Positions 1 to 9,759 of a stretch of 64,000 nucleotides of DNA are shown in pieces. Each line of letters begins with the position of its first letter. The first letter of the stretch is position 1. Where the stretch lies: NCBI GenBank assembly GCA_963691705.1, contig OY829543.1, positions 32,077,523 through 32,141,522 on the forward strand, in the 5' to 3' direction. Made by a program: the position numbers and the translations under genes. Below the pieces are notes generated by a model. The model saw nothing but the letters and a program-made list of their open reading frames with translations, searched no databases and had not been told where the DNA came from. Origin of the DNA: Viola odorata. Its lineage: Eukaryota > Streptophyta > Magnoliopsida > Malpighiales > Violaceae.

Positions 1-181
1 AAAAAACTTTACCATAAAATTGAGATATTGAAGAAAAAAACTAGTAAAATGGTCATTTTCTCATTTATAAGAAAAAAATAAAAAATTCACTCAAAAGAAA
101 TTGATAATTGAAATCCAAAATTCTAGAGTCCATTTCTAGAAATTTATACCCTTAGAATTATTTTTTGCTATAAATTGGACA
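1..181 (+). repeat. A0: partial type-e monomer at the window edge
   Basis: This is the right part of an e monomer: the last bases of alpha and all of beta. It matches 5653-5833 (end of A3) in the features I checked, including ACTAGTAAAATGG and CTCATTTATAAG. The e monomers of A1, A2 and A4 instead have ACGAGTAAAATGG and CACATTTAATAG. The match places the window start inside the last unit of a 5652-bp superunit. Confidence 0.9.
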
Positions 182-546
182 GATTTTGAAGTATAAGGGT
201 AATATGATCATTTTGTCATATTTACGAAAACAATTTAATACAAATACAAGAAATGAATTCAAATTGAAATATAAAATTCTAAAGTCCGGTTCATCAAGTC
301 TATAGCCTTGAGAAAAATTCTATAGTTAATTTCGACAAGTTTTTACCCTTGGAAAAAATTCTTACCATAAAATTGAGATATTGAAGAAAAAAATAAGTAA
401 AATGGTCAATTTCACATTTATATTTCCTCATTTATTGGAAAAAAACTAAAATTTCACTCAAAAAATTGATAATTGAAATCCAAAATTCTAGAGTACATTT
501 CTAGAAATTTATACCCTTAGAATTGTTTTTTGCAATAAATTGGAGA
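182..546 (+). repeat. Reference monomer type a (365 bp)
   Basis: Diagnostic bases are GTATAAGGGTAATATGATC at the start, TTTACGAAAACAATT, CAAGAAATGAATTC, AAAGTCCGGTTCATC and, near the end, GAGTACATTTCTAG with CCCTTAGAATTG. Alpha is 182-376 and beta 377-546. Beta is long (170 bp) because it holds an extra piece around TTTATATTTCCTCATTTATT that b and c lack; type d has a related piece. Confidence 0.9.
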
Positions 547-879
547 GATTTTGGAGTAGAAGGGTAACATGATCATTTTTTCATATTTAAGAGAACAATT
601 TAATACAAATACAAAAAAAGAATTCAAATTGAAATATAAAATTCTAAAGTCCGTCTCATCAAGTCTATAGCCTTGAGAAAAATTCTAGAGTTATTTTCGA
701 CAAGTTTTTACCCTTGGAAAAAATTCTTACCATAAAATTGAGATATTGAAGAAAAAAATGAGTAAAATAGTCATTTTAACATTTCACTAAAAAAAATTAA
801 TAATTGAAATCCAAAATTCTAGAGTCCATTTCTAGAAATTTATATACTTAGGAAATATTTTTTTGCTATAAATTTGAGA
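547..879 (+). repeat. Reference monomer type b (333 bp)
   Basis: Diagnostic bases are TTTAAGAGAACAATT, AAAGTCCGTCTCATC, TCTAGAGTTATTTTCGAC, TAGTCATTTTAACATTTC and TATATACTTAGGAAA. Alpha is 547-741 and beta 742-879. In the A units the start reads GATCATTTTTTCATATTT, whereas B-E units read GATCATTTTGTCATATTT. Confidence 0.9.
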
Positions 880-1073
880 GATTTTGAAGTAGAAGGGTAA
901 CATGATCATTTTGTCATATTTAAGAAAACAATTTAATACAAATACAAAAAAAGAATTCAAATTGAAATATAAAATTCTAGAGTCCATCTCATCAAGCTAT
1001 AGCCTTGAAAAAAATTCTAGAGTTAATTTCGACAAGTTTTTACCGTTGGAAAAAATTCTTACGATAAAATTGA
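880..1073 (+). repeat. Subunit alpha, example from monomer c
   Basis: Alpha runs from GATTTTGAAGTAG to the base before GATATTGAAG. It aligns by eye with beta at its start (alpha GAAGTAGAAGGGTAACATG..TCATTTT, beta GAAGAAACAAATGAGTAAA..TCATTTT) and at AATTGAAAT..AAAATTCT..GAGTCCAT. Unlike beta it carries two copies of a 40-41-bp module, with ATTCT at 974, 1014 and 1055, plus an A-rich stretch with an EcoRI-type GAATTC. Confidence 0.75.
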
Positions 1074-1210
1074 GATATTGAAGAAACAAATGAGTAAAAT
1101 TGTCATTTTAAAATTTCACCCAAAAAAATTGATAATTGAAATCCAAAATTCTTGAGTCCATTTCTAGAAATTTATCCCCTTGGGAAATGTTTTTTGCTAT
1201 AAATTGGAGA
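1074..1210 (+). repeat. Subunit beta, example from monomer c
   Basis: Beta starts at GATATTGAAG and ends before the next GATTTTG. It has one module (ATTCTTGAGT ... CCCCTTGGGAAAT, about 41 bp) and the perfect palindrome ATTTCTAGAAAT. The next monomer begins right after GCTATAAATTGGAGA, which parallels ACGATAAAATTGA at the alpha-beta boundary. This parallel is the main evidence that alpha and beta share an ancestor. Confidence 0.75.
1160..1171. other. Perfect 12-bp palindrome ATTTCTAGAAAT, example copy
   Basis: ATTTCTAGAAAT is its own reverse complement and occurs once in essentially every full monomer of the window, in beta. The centre TTCTAGAA has the inverted TTCnnGAA arrangement known from heat-shock factor sites. 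A second half-like site, TTCTAGAG or TTCTTGAG, lies a short distance upstream. That any protein binds here is inference. Confidence 0.85.
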
Positions 1211-1490
1211 GATTTTGAAGTAGAAGGGTAACAAGGTCATTTTGTCATATTAAAGAAAAAGCTCTAATATAATTTCGACAGGTTTTTAACCTTGGAAAAA
1301 ATTCTTACCATAAAATTGAGATATTGAAGAAAAAAAAAAGTAAAATGCTCAAGTTCACATTTATATTCCCTCATTTATCGTAACAAAATTAAAATTTCAC
1401 TAAAAAAAACTGATAATTGAAATTCAAAATTCTAGAGTCTATTTCTAGAAATTTATAACCTTAGAAAAATTTTTTGCAATAAATTTTAGA
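1211..1490 (+). repeat. Reference monomer type d (280 bp, shortened alpha)
   Basis: Alpha is only 109 bp (1211-1319) because about 86 bp are missing between TCATATTAAAGAAAAA and TAATTTCGACAGG. The lost part holds the GAATTC site and the first 40-bp module. An AGAAAA microhomology is present at both flanks in full-length alphas, which fits a simple deletion. Beta (1320-1490, 171 bp) has the extra TTTATATTCCCTCATTTAT piece and ends TTGCAATAAATTTTAGA. Confidence 0.9.
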
Positions 1491-1843
1491 GATTTTGGAG
1501 TAGAAGGGTAACATGATCATTTTGTTATATTTAAGAGAACAATTTAATACAAATACAAAAAAAGAATTCAAATTGAAATATAAAATTATGGAGTCCATCT
1601 CATCAAGCTATAGCTTTGAGAAAAATTCTATAGTCAATTTTTGACAAGTTTATACCCTTGAAAAAAAACTTTACCATAAAATTGAGATATTGAAGAAAAA
1701 AACGAGTAAAATGGTCATTTTCACATTTAATAGAAAAAAATAAAAAATTCACTCAAAAGAAATTGATAATTGAAATCCAAAATTCTAGAGTCCATTTCTA
1801 GAAATTTATACCCTTAGAATTATTTTTTGCTATAAATTGGACA
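1491..1843 (+). repeat. Reference monomer type e (353 bp)
   Basis: Diagnostic bases are GATCATTTTGTTATATTT, AAAATTATGGAGTCC, TATAGCTTTGAG, GACAAGTTTATACCCTTG, CTTTACCATAAAATTG and, at the end, GCTATAAATTGGACA. Alpha is 1491-1685 and beta 1686-1843. The reading frame from ATG at 1513 is stopped by TGA at 1642-1644, where later copies have CGA. Confidence 0.9.
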
Positions 1844-3838
1844 GATTTTGAAGTATAAGGGTAATATGATCATTTTGTCATATTTACGAAAACAATTTAA
1901 TACAAATACAAGAAATGAATTCAAATTGAAATATAAAATTCTAAAGTCCGGTTCATCAAGTCTATAGCCTTGAGAAAAATTCTATAGTTAATTTCGACAA
2001 GTTTTTACCCTTGGAAAAAATTCTTACCATAAAATTGAGATATTGAAGAAAAAAATAAGTAAAATGGTCAATTTCACATTTATATTTCCTCATTTATTGG
2101 AAAAAAACTAAAATTTCACTCAAAAAATTGATAATTGAAATCCAAAATTCTAGAGTACATTTCTAGAAATTTATACCCTTAGAATTGTTTTTTGCAATAA
2201 ATTGGAGAGATTTTGGAGTAGAAGGGTAACATGATCATTTTTTCATATTTAAGAGAACAATTTAATACAAATACAAAAAAAGAATTCAAATTGAAATATA
2301 AAATTCTAAAGTCCGTCTCATCAAGTCTATAGCCTTGAGAAAAATTCTAGAGTTATTTTCGACAAGTTTTTACCCTTGGAAAAAATTCTTACCATAAAAT
2401 TGAGATATTGAAGAAAAAAATGAGTAAAATAGTCATTTTAACATTTCACTAAAAAAAATTAATAATTGAAATCCAAAATTCTAGAGTCCATTTCTAGAAA
2501 TTTATATACTTAGGAAATATTTTTTTGCTATAAATTTGAGAGATTTTGAAGTAGAAGGGTAACATGATCATTTTGTCATATTTAAGAAAACAATTTAATA
2601 CAAATACAAAAAAAGAATTCAAATTGAAATATAAAATTCTAGAGTCCATCTCATCAAGTCTATTGCCTTGAGAAAAATTCTAGAGTTATTTTCGACAAGT
2701 TTTTACCCTTGGAAAAAATTCTTACCATAAAATTGAGATATTGAAGAAAAAAATGAGTAAAATAGTCATTTTAACATTTCACTAAAAAAAATTAATAATT
2801 GAAATCCAAAATTCTAGAGTCCATTTCTAGAAATTTATATACTTAGGAAATATTTTTTTGCTATAAATTTGAGAGATTTTGAAGTAGAAGGGTAACATGA
2901 TCATTTTGTCATATTTAAGAAAACAATTTAATACAAATACAAAAAAAGAATTCAAATTGAAATATAAAATTCTAGAGTCCATCTCATCAAGCTATAGCCT
3001 TGAAAAAAATTCTAGAGTTAATTTCGACAAGTTTTTACCGTTGGAAAAAATTCTTACGATAAAATTGAGATATTGAAGAAACAAATGAGTAAAATTGTCA
3101 TTTTAAAATTTCACCCAAAAAAATTGATAATTGAAATCCAAAATTCTTGAGTCCATTTCTAGAAATTTATCCCCTTGGGAAATGTTTTTTGCTATAAATT
3201 GGAGAGATTTTGAAGTAGAAGGGTAACATGGTCATTTTGTCATATTAAAGAAAAAGCTCTGATATAATTTCGACAGGTTTTTAACCTTGGAAAAAATTCT
3301 TACCATAAAATTGAGATATTGAAGAAAAAAAAAAGTAAAATGCTCAAGTTCACATTTATATTCCCTCATTTATCATAACAAAATTAAAATTTCACTAAAA
3401 AAAACTGATAATTGAAATTCAAAATTCTAGAGTCTATTTCTAGAAATTTATAACCTTAGAAAAATTTTTTGCAATAAATTTTAGAGATTTTGGAGTAGAA
3501 GGGTAACATGATCATTTTGTTATATTTAAGAGAACAATTTAATACAAATACAAAAAAAGAATTCAAATTGAAATATAAAATTATGGAGTCCATCTCATCA
3601 AGCTATAGCTTTGAGAAAAATTCTATAGTCAATTTTTGACAAGTTTATACCCTTGAAAAAAAACTTTACCATAAAATTGAGATATTGAAGAAAAAAACGA
3701 GTAAAATGGTCATTTTCACATTTAATAGAAAAAAATAAAAAATTCACTCAAAAGAAATTGATAATTGAAATCCAAAATTCTAGAGTCCATTTCTAGAAAT
3801 TTATACCCTTAGAATTATTTTTTGCTATAAATTGGACA
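1844..3838 (+). repeat. A2: six-monomer HOR (1995 bp) with an extra c/b monomer
   Basis: Monomers start at 1844 (a), 2209 (b), 2542 (c/b fusion), 2875 (c), 3206 (d) and 3486 (e). The extra monomer starts like c (CTAGAGTCCATCTCATCAAG) and switches to b (TCTATTGCCTTGAGAAAA, GAGTTATTTTCGAC, TATATACTTAGG). The one-monomer gain fits unequal exchange between neighbouring b and c. The e frame is again broken, by TGA at 3637. Confidence 0.93.
2542..2874 (+). repeat. c/b fusion monomer (333 bp) in A2
   Basis: The left part is type c (TTTAAGAAAACAATT, CTAGAGTCCATCTC) and the right part type b from about 2658. TCTATTGCC is a private variant of TCTATAGCC and recurs only in the A3 copy (4537-4869), so A2 and A3 share one origin. 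Confidence 0.88.
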
Positions 3839-5833
3839 GATTTTGAAGTATAAGGGTAATATGATCATTTTGTCATATTTACGAAAACAATTTAATACAA
3901 ATACAAGAAATGAATTCAAATTGAAATATAAAATTCTAAAGTCCGGTTCATCAAGTCTATAGCCTTGAGAAAAATTCTATAGTTAATTTCGACAAGTTTT
4001 TACCCTTGGAAAAAATTCTTACCATAAAATTGAGATATTGAAGAAAAAAATAAGTAAAATGGTCAATTTCACATTTATATTTCCTCATTTATTGGAAAAA
4101 AACTAAAATTTCACTCAAAAAATTGATAATTGAAATCCAAAATTCTAGAGTACATTTCTAGAAATTTATACCCTTAGAATTGTTTTTTGCAATAAATTGG
4201 AGAGATTTTGGAGTAGAAGGGTAACATGATCATTTTTTCATATTTAAGAGAACAATTTAATACAAATACAAAAAAAGAATTCAAATTGAAATATAAAATT
4301 CTAAAGTCCGTCTCATCAAGTCTATAGCCTTGAGAAAAATTCTAGAGTTATTTTCGACAAGTTTTTACCCTTGGAAAAAATTCTTACCATAAAATTGAGA
4401 TATTGAAGAAAAAAATGAGTAAAATAGTCATTTTAACATTTCACTAAAAAAAATTAATAATTGAAATCCAAAATTCTAGAGTCCATTTCTAGAAATTTAT
4501 ATACTTAGGAAATATTTTTTTGCTATAAATTTGAGAGATTTTGAAGTAGAAGGGTAACATGATCATTTTGTCATATTTAAGAAAACAATTTAATACAAAT
4601 ACAAAAAAAGAATTCAAATTGAAATATAAAATTCTAGAGTCCATCTCATCAAGTCTATTGCCTTGAGAAAAATTCTAGAGTTATTTTCGACAAGTTTTTA
4701 CCCTTGGAAAAAATTCTTACCATAAAATTGAGATATTGAAGAAAAAAATGAGTAAAATAGTCATTTTAACATTTCACTAAAAAAAATTAATAATTGAAAT
4801 CCAAAATTCTAGAGTCCATTTCTAGAAATTTATATACTTAGGAAATATTTTTTTGCTATAAATTTGAGAGATTTTGAAGTAGAAGGGTAACATGATCATT
4901 TTGTCATATTTAAGAAAACAATTTAATACAAATACAAAAAAAGAATTCAAATTGAAATATAAAATTCTAGAGTCCATCTCATCAAGCTATAGCCTTGAAA
5001 AAAATTCTAGAGTTAATTTCGACAAGTTTTTACCGTTGGAAAAAATTCTTACGATAAAATTGAGATATTGAAGAAACAAATGAGTAAAATTGTCATTTTA
5101 AAATTTCACCCAAAAAAATTGATAATTGAAATCCAAAATTCTTGAGTCCATTTCTAGAAATTTATCCCCTTGGGAAATGTTTTTTGCTATAAATTGGAGA
5201 GATTTTGAAGTAGAAGGGTAACATGGTCATTTTGTCATATTAAAGAAAAAGCTCTGATATAATTTCGACAGGTTTTTAACCTTGGAAAAAATTCTTACCA
5301 TAAAATTGAGATATTGAAGAAAAAAAAAAGTAAAATGCTCAAGTTCACATTTATATTCCCTCATTTATCATAACAAAATTAAAATTTCACTAAAAAAAAC
5401 TGATAATTGAAATTCAAAATTCTAGAGTCTATTTCTAGAAATTTATAACCTTAGAAAAATTTTTTGCAATAAATTTTAGAGATTTTGGAGTAGAAGGGTA
5501 ACATGATCATTTTGTTATATTTAAGAGAACAATTTAATACAAATACAAAAAAAGAATTCAAATTGAAATATAAAATTATGGAGTCCATCTCATCAAGCTA
5601 TAGCTTTGAGAAAAATTCTATAGTCAATTTTCGACAAGTTTATACCCTTGAAAAAAAACTTTACCATAAAATTGAGATATTGAAGAAAAAAACTAGTAAA
5701 ATGGTCATTTTCTCATTTATAAGAAAAAAATAAAAAATTCACTCAAAAGAAATTGATAATTGAAATCCAAAATTCTAGAGTCCATTTCTAGAAATTTATA
5801 CCCTTAGAATTATTTTTTGCTATAAATTGGACA
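3839..5833 (+). repeat. A3: six-monomer HOR (1995 bp)
   Basis: Monomers start at 3839 (a), 4204 (b), 4537 (c/b), 4870 (c), 5201 (d) and 5481 (e). It matches A2 including TCTATTGCC and TCATAAC, but its e monomer has CGA (not TGA) in the frame starting at 5503, and ACTAGTAAAATGG with CTCATTTATAAG as in A0. Confidence 0.93.
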
Positions 5834-7495
5834 GATTTTGAAGTATAAGGGTAATATGATCATTTTGTCATATTTACGAAAACAATTTAATACAAATACA
5901 AGAAATGAATTCAAATTGAAATATAAAATTCTAAAGTCCGGTTCATCAAGTCTATAGCCTTGAGAAAAATTCTATAGTTAATTTCGACAAGTTTTTACCC
6001 TTGGAAAAAATTCTTACCATAAAATTGAGATATTGAAGAAAAAAATAAGTAAAATGGTCAATTTCACATTTATATTTCCTCATTTATTGGAAAAAAACTA
6101 AAATTTCACTCAAAAAATTGATAATTGAAATCCAAAATTCTAGAGTACATTTCTAGAAATTTATACCCTTAGAATTGTTTTTTGCAATAAATTGGAGAGA
6201 TTTTGGAGTAGAAGGGTAACATGATCATTTTTTCATATTTAAGAGAACAATTTAATACAAATACAAAAAAAGAATTCAAATTGAAATATAAAATTCTAAA
6301 GTCCGTCTCATCAAGTCTATAGCCTTGAGAAAAATTCTAGAGTTATTTTCGACAAGTTTTTACCCTTGGAAAAAATTCTTACCATAAAATTGAGATATTG
6401 AAGAAAAAAATGAGTAAAATAGTCATTTTAACATTTCACTAAAAAAAATTAATAATTGAAATCCAAAATTCTAGAGTCCATTTCTAGAAATTTATATACT
6501 TAGGAAATATTTTTTTGCTATAAATTTGAGAGATTTTGAAGTAGAAGGGTAACATGATCATTTTGTCATATTTAAGAAAACAATTTAATACAAATACAAA
6601 AAAAGAATTCAAATTGAAATATAAAATTCTAGAGTCCATCTCATCAAGCTATAGCCTTGAAAAAAATTCTAGAGTTAATTTCGACAAGTTTTTACCGTTG
6701 GAAAAAATTCTTACGATAAAATTGAGATATTGAAGAAACAAATGAGTAAAATTGTCATTTTAAAATTTCACCCAAAAAAATTGATAATTGAAATCCAAAA
6801 TTCTTGAGTCCATTTCTAGAAATTTATCCCCTTGGGAAATGTTTTTTGCTATAAATTGGAGAGATTTTGAAGTAGAAGGGTAACAAGGTCATTTTGTCAT
6901 ATTAAAGAAAAAGCTCTAATATAATTTCGACAGGTTTTTAACCTTGGAAAAAATTCTTACCATAAAATTGAGATATTGAAGAAAAAAAAAAGTAAAATGC
7001 TCAAGTTCACATTTATATTCCCTCATTTATCGTAACAAAATTAAAATTTCACTAAAAAAAACTGATAATTGAAATTCAAAATTCTAGAGTCTATTTCTAG
7101 AAATTTATAACCTTAGAAAAATTTTTTGCAATAAATTTTAGAGATTTTGGAGTAGAAGGGTAACATGATCATTTTGTTATATTTAAGAGAACAATTTAAT
7201 ACAAATACAAAAAAAGAATTCAAATTGAAATATAAAATTATGGAGTCCATCTCATCAAGCTATAGCTTTGAGAAAAATTCTATAGTCAATTTTTGACAAG
7301 TTTATACCCTTGAAAAAAAACTTTACCATAAAATTGAGATATTGAAGAAAAAAACGAGTAAAATGGTCATTTTCACATTTAATAGAAAAAAATAAAAAAT
7401 TCACTCAAAAGAAATTGATAATTGAAATCCAAAATTCTAGAGTCCATTTCTAGAAATTTATACCCTTAGAATTATTTTTTGCTATAAATTGGACA
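5834..7495 (+). repeat. A4: five-monomer HOR (1662 bp)
   Basis: Monomers start at 5834 (a), 6199 (b), 6532 (c), 6863 (d) and 7143 (e). It is an A1-like copy offset by 5652 bp from A1. The e frame is stopped by TGA at 7294-7296. It is the last five-monomer unit before the 13-mers start. Confidence 0.93.
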
Positions 7496-7860
7496 GATTT
7501 TGAAGTATAAGGGTAATATGATCATTTTGTCATATTTACGAAAACAATTTAATACAAATACAAGAAATGAATTCAAATTGAAATATAAAATTCTAAAGTC
7601 CGGTTCATCAAGTCTATAGCCTTGAGAAAAATTCTATAGTTAATTTCGACAAGTTTTTACCCTTGGAAAAAATTCTTACCATAAAATTGAGATATTGAAG
7701 AAAAAAATAAGTAAAATGGTCAATTTCACATTTATATTTCCTCATTTATTGGAAAAAAACTAAAATTTCACTCAAAAAATTGATAATTGAAATCCAAAAT
7801 TCTAGAGTACATTTCTAGAAATTTATACCCTTAGAATTGTTTTTTGCAATAAATTGGAGA
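7496..7860 (+). repeat. m1: type a monomer of the 13-mer
   Basis: It has GTATAAGGGTAATATGATC, AAAGTCCGGTTCATC and GAGTACATTTC and is nearly the same as a in the A units. Confidence 0.9.
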
Positions 7861-8192
7861 GATTTTGGAGTAGAAGGGTAACATGATCATTTTGTCATAT
7901 TTAAGAGAACAATTTAATACAAATACAAAAAAAGAATTCAAATTGAAATATAAAATTCTAAAGTCCGTCTCATCAAGTCTATAGCCTTGAGAAAAATTCT
8001 AGAGTTATTTTCGACAAGTTTTTACCCTTGGAAAAAATTCTTACCATAAAATTGAGATATTGAAGAAAAAAATGAGTAAAATAGTCATTTTAACATTTCA
8101 CTAAAAAAAATTAATAATTGAAATCCAAAATTCTAGAGTCCATTTCTAGAAATTTATCCCCTTGGGAAATGTTTTTTGCTATAAATTGGAGA
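7861..8192 (+). repeat. m2: b/c fusion monomer (332 bp)
   Basis: It starts as b (AAGTCCGTCTC, GAGTTATTTTCGAC, TTAACATTTCAC) and ends as c (TTATCCCCTTGGGAAATG). The switch lies in beta, near CTAGAGTCCATTTCTAG. One monomer is lost relative to a-b-c-d-e. Confidence 0.88.
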
Positions 8193-8472
8193 GATTTTGA
8201 AGTAGAAGGGTAACATGGTCATTTTGTCATATTAAAGAAAAAGCTCTGATATAATTTCGACAGGTTTTTAACCTTGGAAAAAATTCTTACCATAAAATTG
8301 AGATATTGAAGAAAAAAAAAAGTAAAATGCTCAAGTTCACATTTATATTCCCTCATTTATAGTAACAAAATTAAAATTTCACTAAAAAAAACTGATAATT
8401 GAAATTCAAAATTCTAGAGTCTATTTCTAGAAATTTATAACCTTAGAAAAATTTTTTGCAATAAATTTTAGA
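8193..8472 (+). repeat. m3: type d monomer (280 bp)
   Basis: It has the 109-bp shortened alpha. It is told from m12 by CCCTCATTTATAG and TTATAACCTTAGAAAAATTT near the end. Confidence 0.88.
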
Positions 8473-8826
8473 GATTTTGGAGTAGAAGGGTAACATGATC
8501 ATTTTGTTATATTTAAGAGAACAATTTAATACAAATACAAAAAAAGAATTCAAATTGAAATATAAAATTATGGAGTCCATCTCATCAAGCTATAGCTTTG
8601 AGAAAAATTCTATAGTCAATTTTCGACAAGTTTATACCCTTGAAAAAAAACTTTACCATAAAATTAAGATGTTGAAGAAAAAAAACAAGTAAAATGGTTA
8701 TTTTCTCATTTATAAGAAAAAAATAGAAAATTCCCTCAAAACAAAATGAGAATTGAAATCCAAAATTCTAGAGTCCATTTCTAGAAATTTATACCCTAAG
8801 ATTTTTTTTTTGCTATAAATTGGACA
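8473..8826 (+). repeat. m4: variant e monomer (354 bp)
   Basis: Alpha is type e. Beta is a variant with AAGATGTTGAAG, AACAAGTAAAATGGTTATT and ATAGAAAATTCCCTC, and the end reads CCCTAAGATTTT. The frame from 8495 stops after 65 codons because of the AACAAGTAA sequence. Confidence 0.88.
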
Positions 8827-9160
8827 GATTTTGAAGTATAAGGGTAATATGGTCATTTTGCCATATTTACGAAAAGAATTTAATACAAATACAACAAACG
8901 AATTCAAATTGAAATATAAAATTCTAAAGTCCGTCTCATCAAGTCTATAGCCTTGAGAAAAATTCTAGAGTTATTTTCGACAAATTTTTACCCTTGGAAA
9001 ACATTCTTACCATAAAATTGAGATATTGAAGAAAAAAATGAGTAACATAGTCATTTTAAGATTTCACTAAAAAAAAATTAATAATTGAAATCCAAAATTC
9101 TAGAGTCCATTTCTAGAAATTTATATACTTAGGAAATATTTTTTTGCTATAAATTTGAGA
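8827..9160 (+). repeat. m5: a'/b fusion monomer (334 bp)
   Basis: It starts like a variant a (GTATAAGGGTAATATGGTC, TTTGCCATATTTACG, CAACAAACGAATTC) and continues as b (GTCCGTCTCATC, GAGTTATTTTCGAC, TATATACTTAGG). Confidence 0.85.
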
Positions 9161-9490
9161 GATTTTGAAGTAGAAGGGTAACATGATCATTTTGTCATAT
9201 TTAAGAAAACAATTTAATACAAATACAAAAAAAGAATTCAAATTGAAATATAAAATTCTAGAGTCCATCTCATCAAGCTATAGCCTTGAAAAAATTCTAG
9301 AGTTAATTTCGACAAGTTTTTACCGTTGGAAAAAAATCTTACGATAAAATTGAGATATTGAAGAAACAAATGAGTGAAATTGTCATTTTAAAATTTCACC
9401 CAAAAAAATTGATAATTGAAATCCAAAATTCTTGAGTCCATTTCTAGAAATTTATCCCCTTGGGAAATGTTTTTTGCTATAAATTGGAGA
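9161..9490 (+). repeat. m6: variant c monomer (330 bp)
   Basis: It is type c with two small marks: TTGGAAAAAAATCTTACG in place of TTGGAAAAAATTCTTACG, and AAATGAGTGAAATTG in place of AAATGAGTAAAATTG. Confidence 0.87.
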
Positions 9491-9759
9491 GATTTTGAAG
9501 TAGAAGGGTAACATGGTCATTTTGTCATATTAAAGAAAAAGCTCTGATATAATTTCGACAGGTTTTTAACCTTGGAAAAAATTCTTACCATAAAATTGAG
9601 ATATTGAAGAAAAAAAACAAGTAAAATGGTTATTTTCTCATTTATAAGAAAAAAATAGAAAATTCACTCAAAACAAATTGAGAATTGAAATTCAAAATTC
9701 TAGAGTCCATTTCTAGAAATTTATACCCTAAGATTTTTTTTTTTGCTATAAATTGGACA
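9491..9759 (+). repeat. m7: d/e' fusion monomer (269 bp)
   Basis: It has the short d alpha (AAGAAAAAGCTCTGATATAA) joined to an m4-like beta (AACAAGTAAAATGGTTATT, CCCTAAGATTTT, TTGGACA). It is the shortest full monomer. Confidence 0.87.

Larger units (their letters stand above)
880..1210 (+). repeat. Reference monomer type c (331 bp)
   Basis: Diagnostic bases are CATCAAGCTATAGCCTTG, TTTTTACCGTTGG, TTCTTACGATAAAATTG, GAAGAAACAAATGAG, TTTCACCCAAAAAAATTG and TTATCCCCTTGGGAAATG. Alpha is 880-1073 (194 bp) and beta 1074-1210 (137 bp). It shows the two-subunit plan most clearly because neither half carries a large extra piece. Confidence 0.9.
182..1843 (+). repeat. A1: five-monomer HOR a-b-c-d-e (1662 bp)
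   Basis: Monomers start at 182 (a), 547 (b), 880 (c), 1211 (d) and 1491 (e). This is the simplest complete HOR and serves as the reference for naming. It is closest to A4 (5834-7495): both have GGTAACAAGGTCATT at the start of d and TTTATCGTAAC in d, where A2 and A3 have ACATGG and TCATAAC. Confidence 0.95.

Noticed and set aside
377..546. Yeast-type replication origin core in TTTATATTTCC of type a beta
   Set aside because: It matches 10 of 11 positions of the ARS consensus, but such matches are expected by chance in DNA this rich in A+T, and nothing else points to a budding yeast.
5503..5733. 76-codon frame in an e monomer and its relatives of 65-95 codons (starts at 8495, 11338, 12668, 15511 and so on up to 63502) as a conserved small gene family
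   Set aside because: The frame lies wholly inside the satellite monomer and its conservation follows from array homogenisation. It is stopped by TGA in the copies at 1513, 3508 and 7165, its end shifts with poly-A length, its composition is Lys/Ile/Ser/Phe-rich as expected from A+T-rich DNA, and no domain is recognisable.
8710..8907. 65-codon minus-strand frame across m4-m5 (repeated at 12883, 17055, 21228 and later copies) as a gene
   Set aside because: It spans the junction of two satellite monomers, has no recognisable domain, and its residue differences between copies are the same marks that track array history (CACATACAAC, TTCACTC/TTCCCTC).
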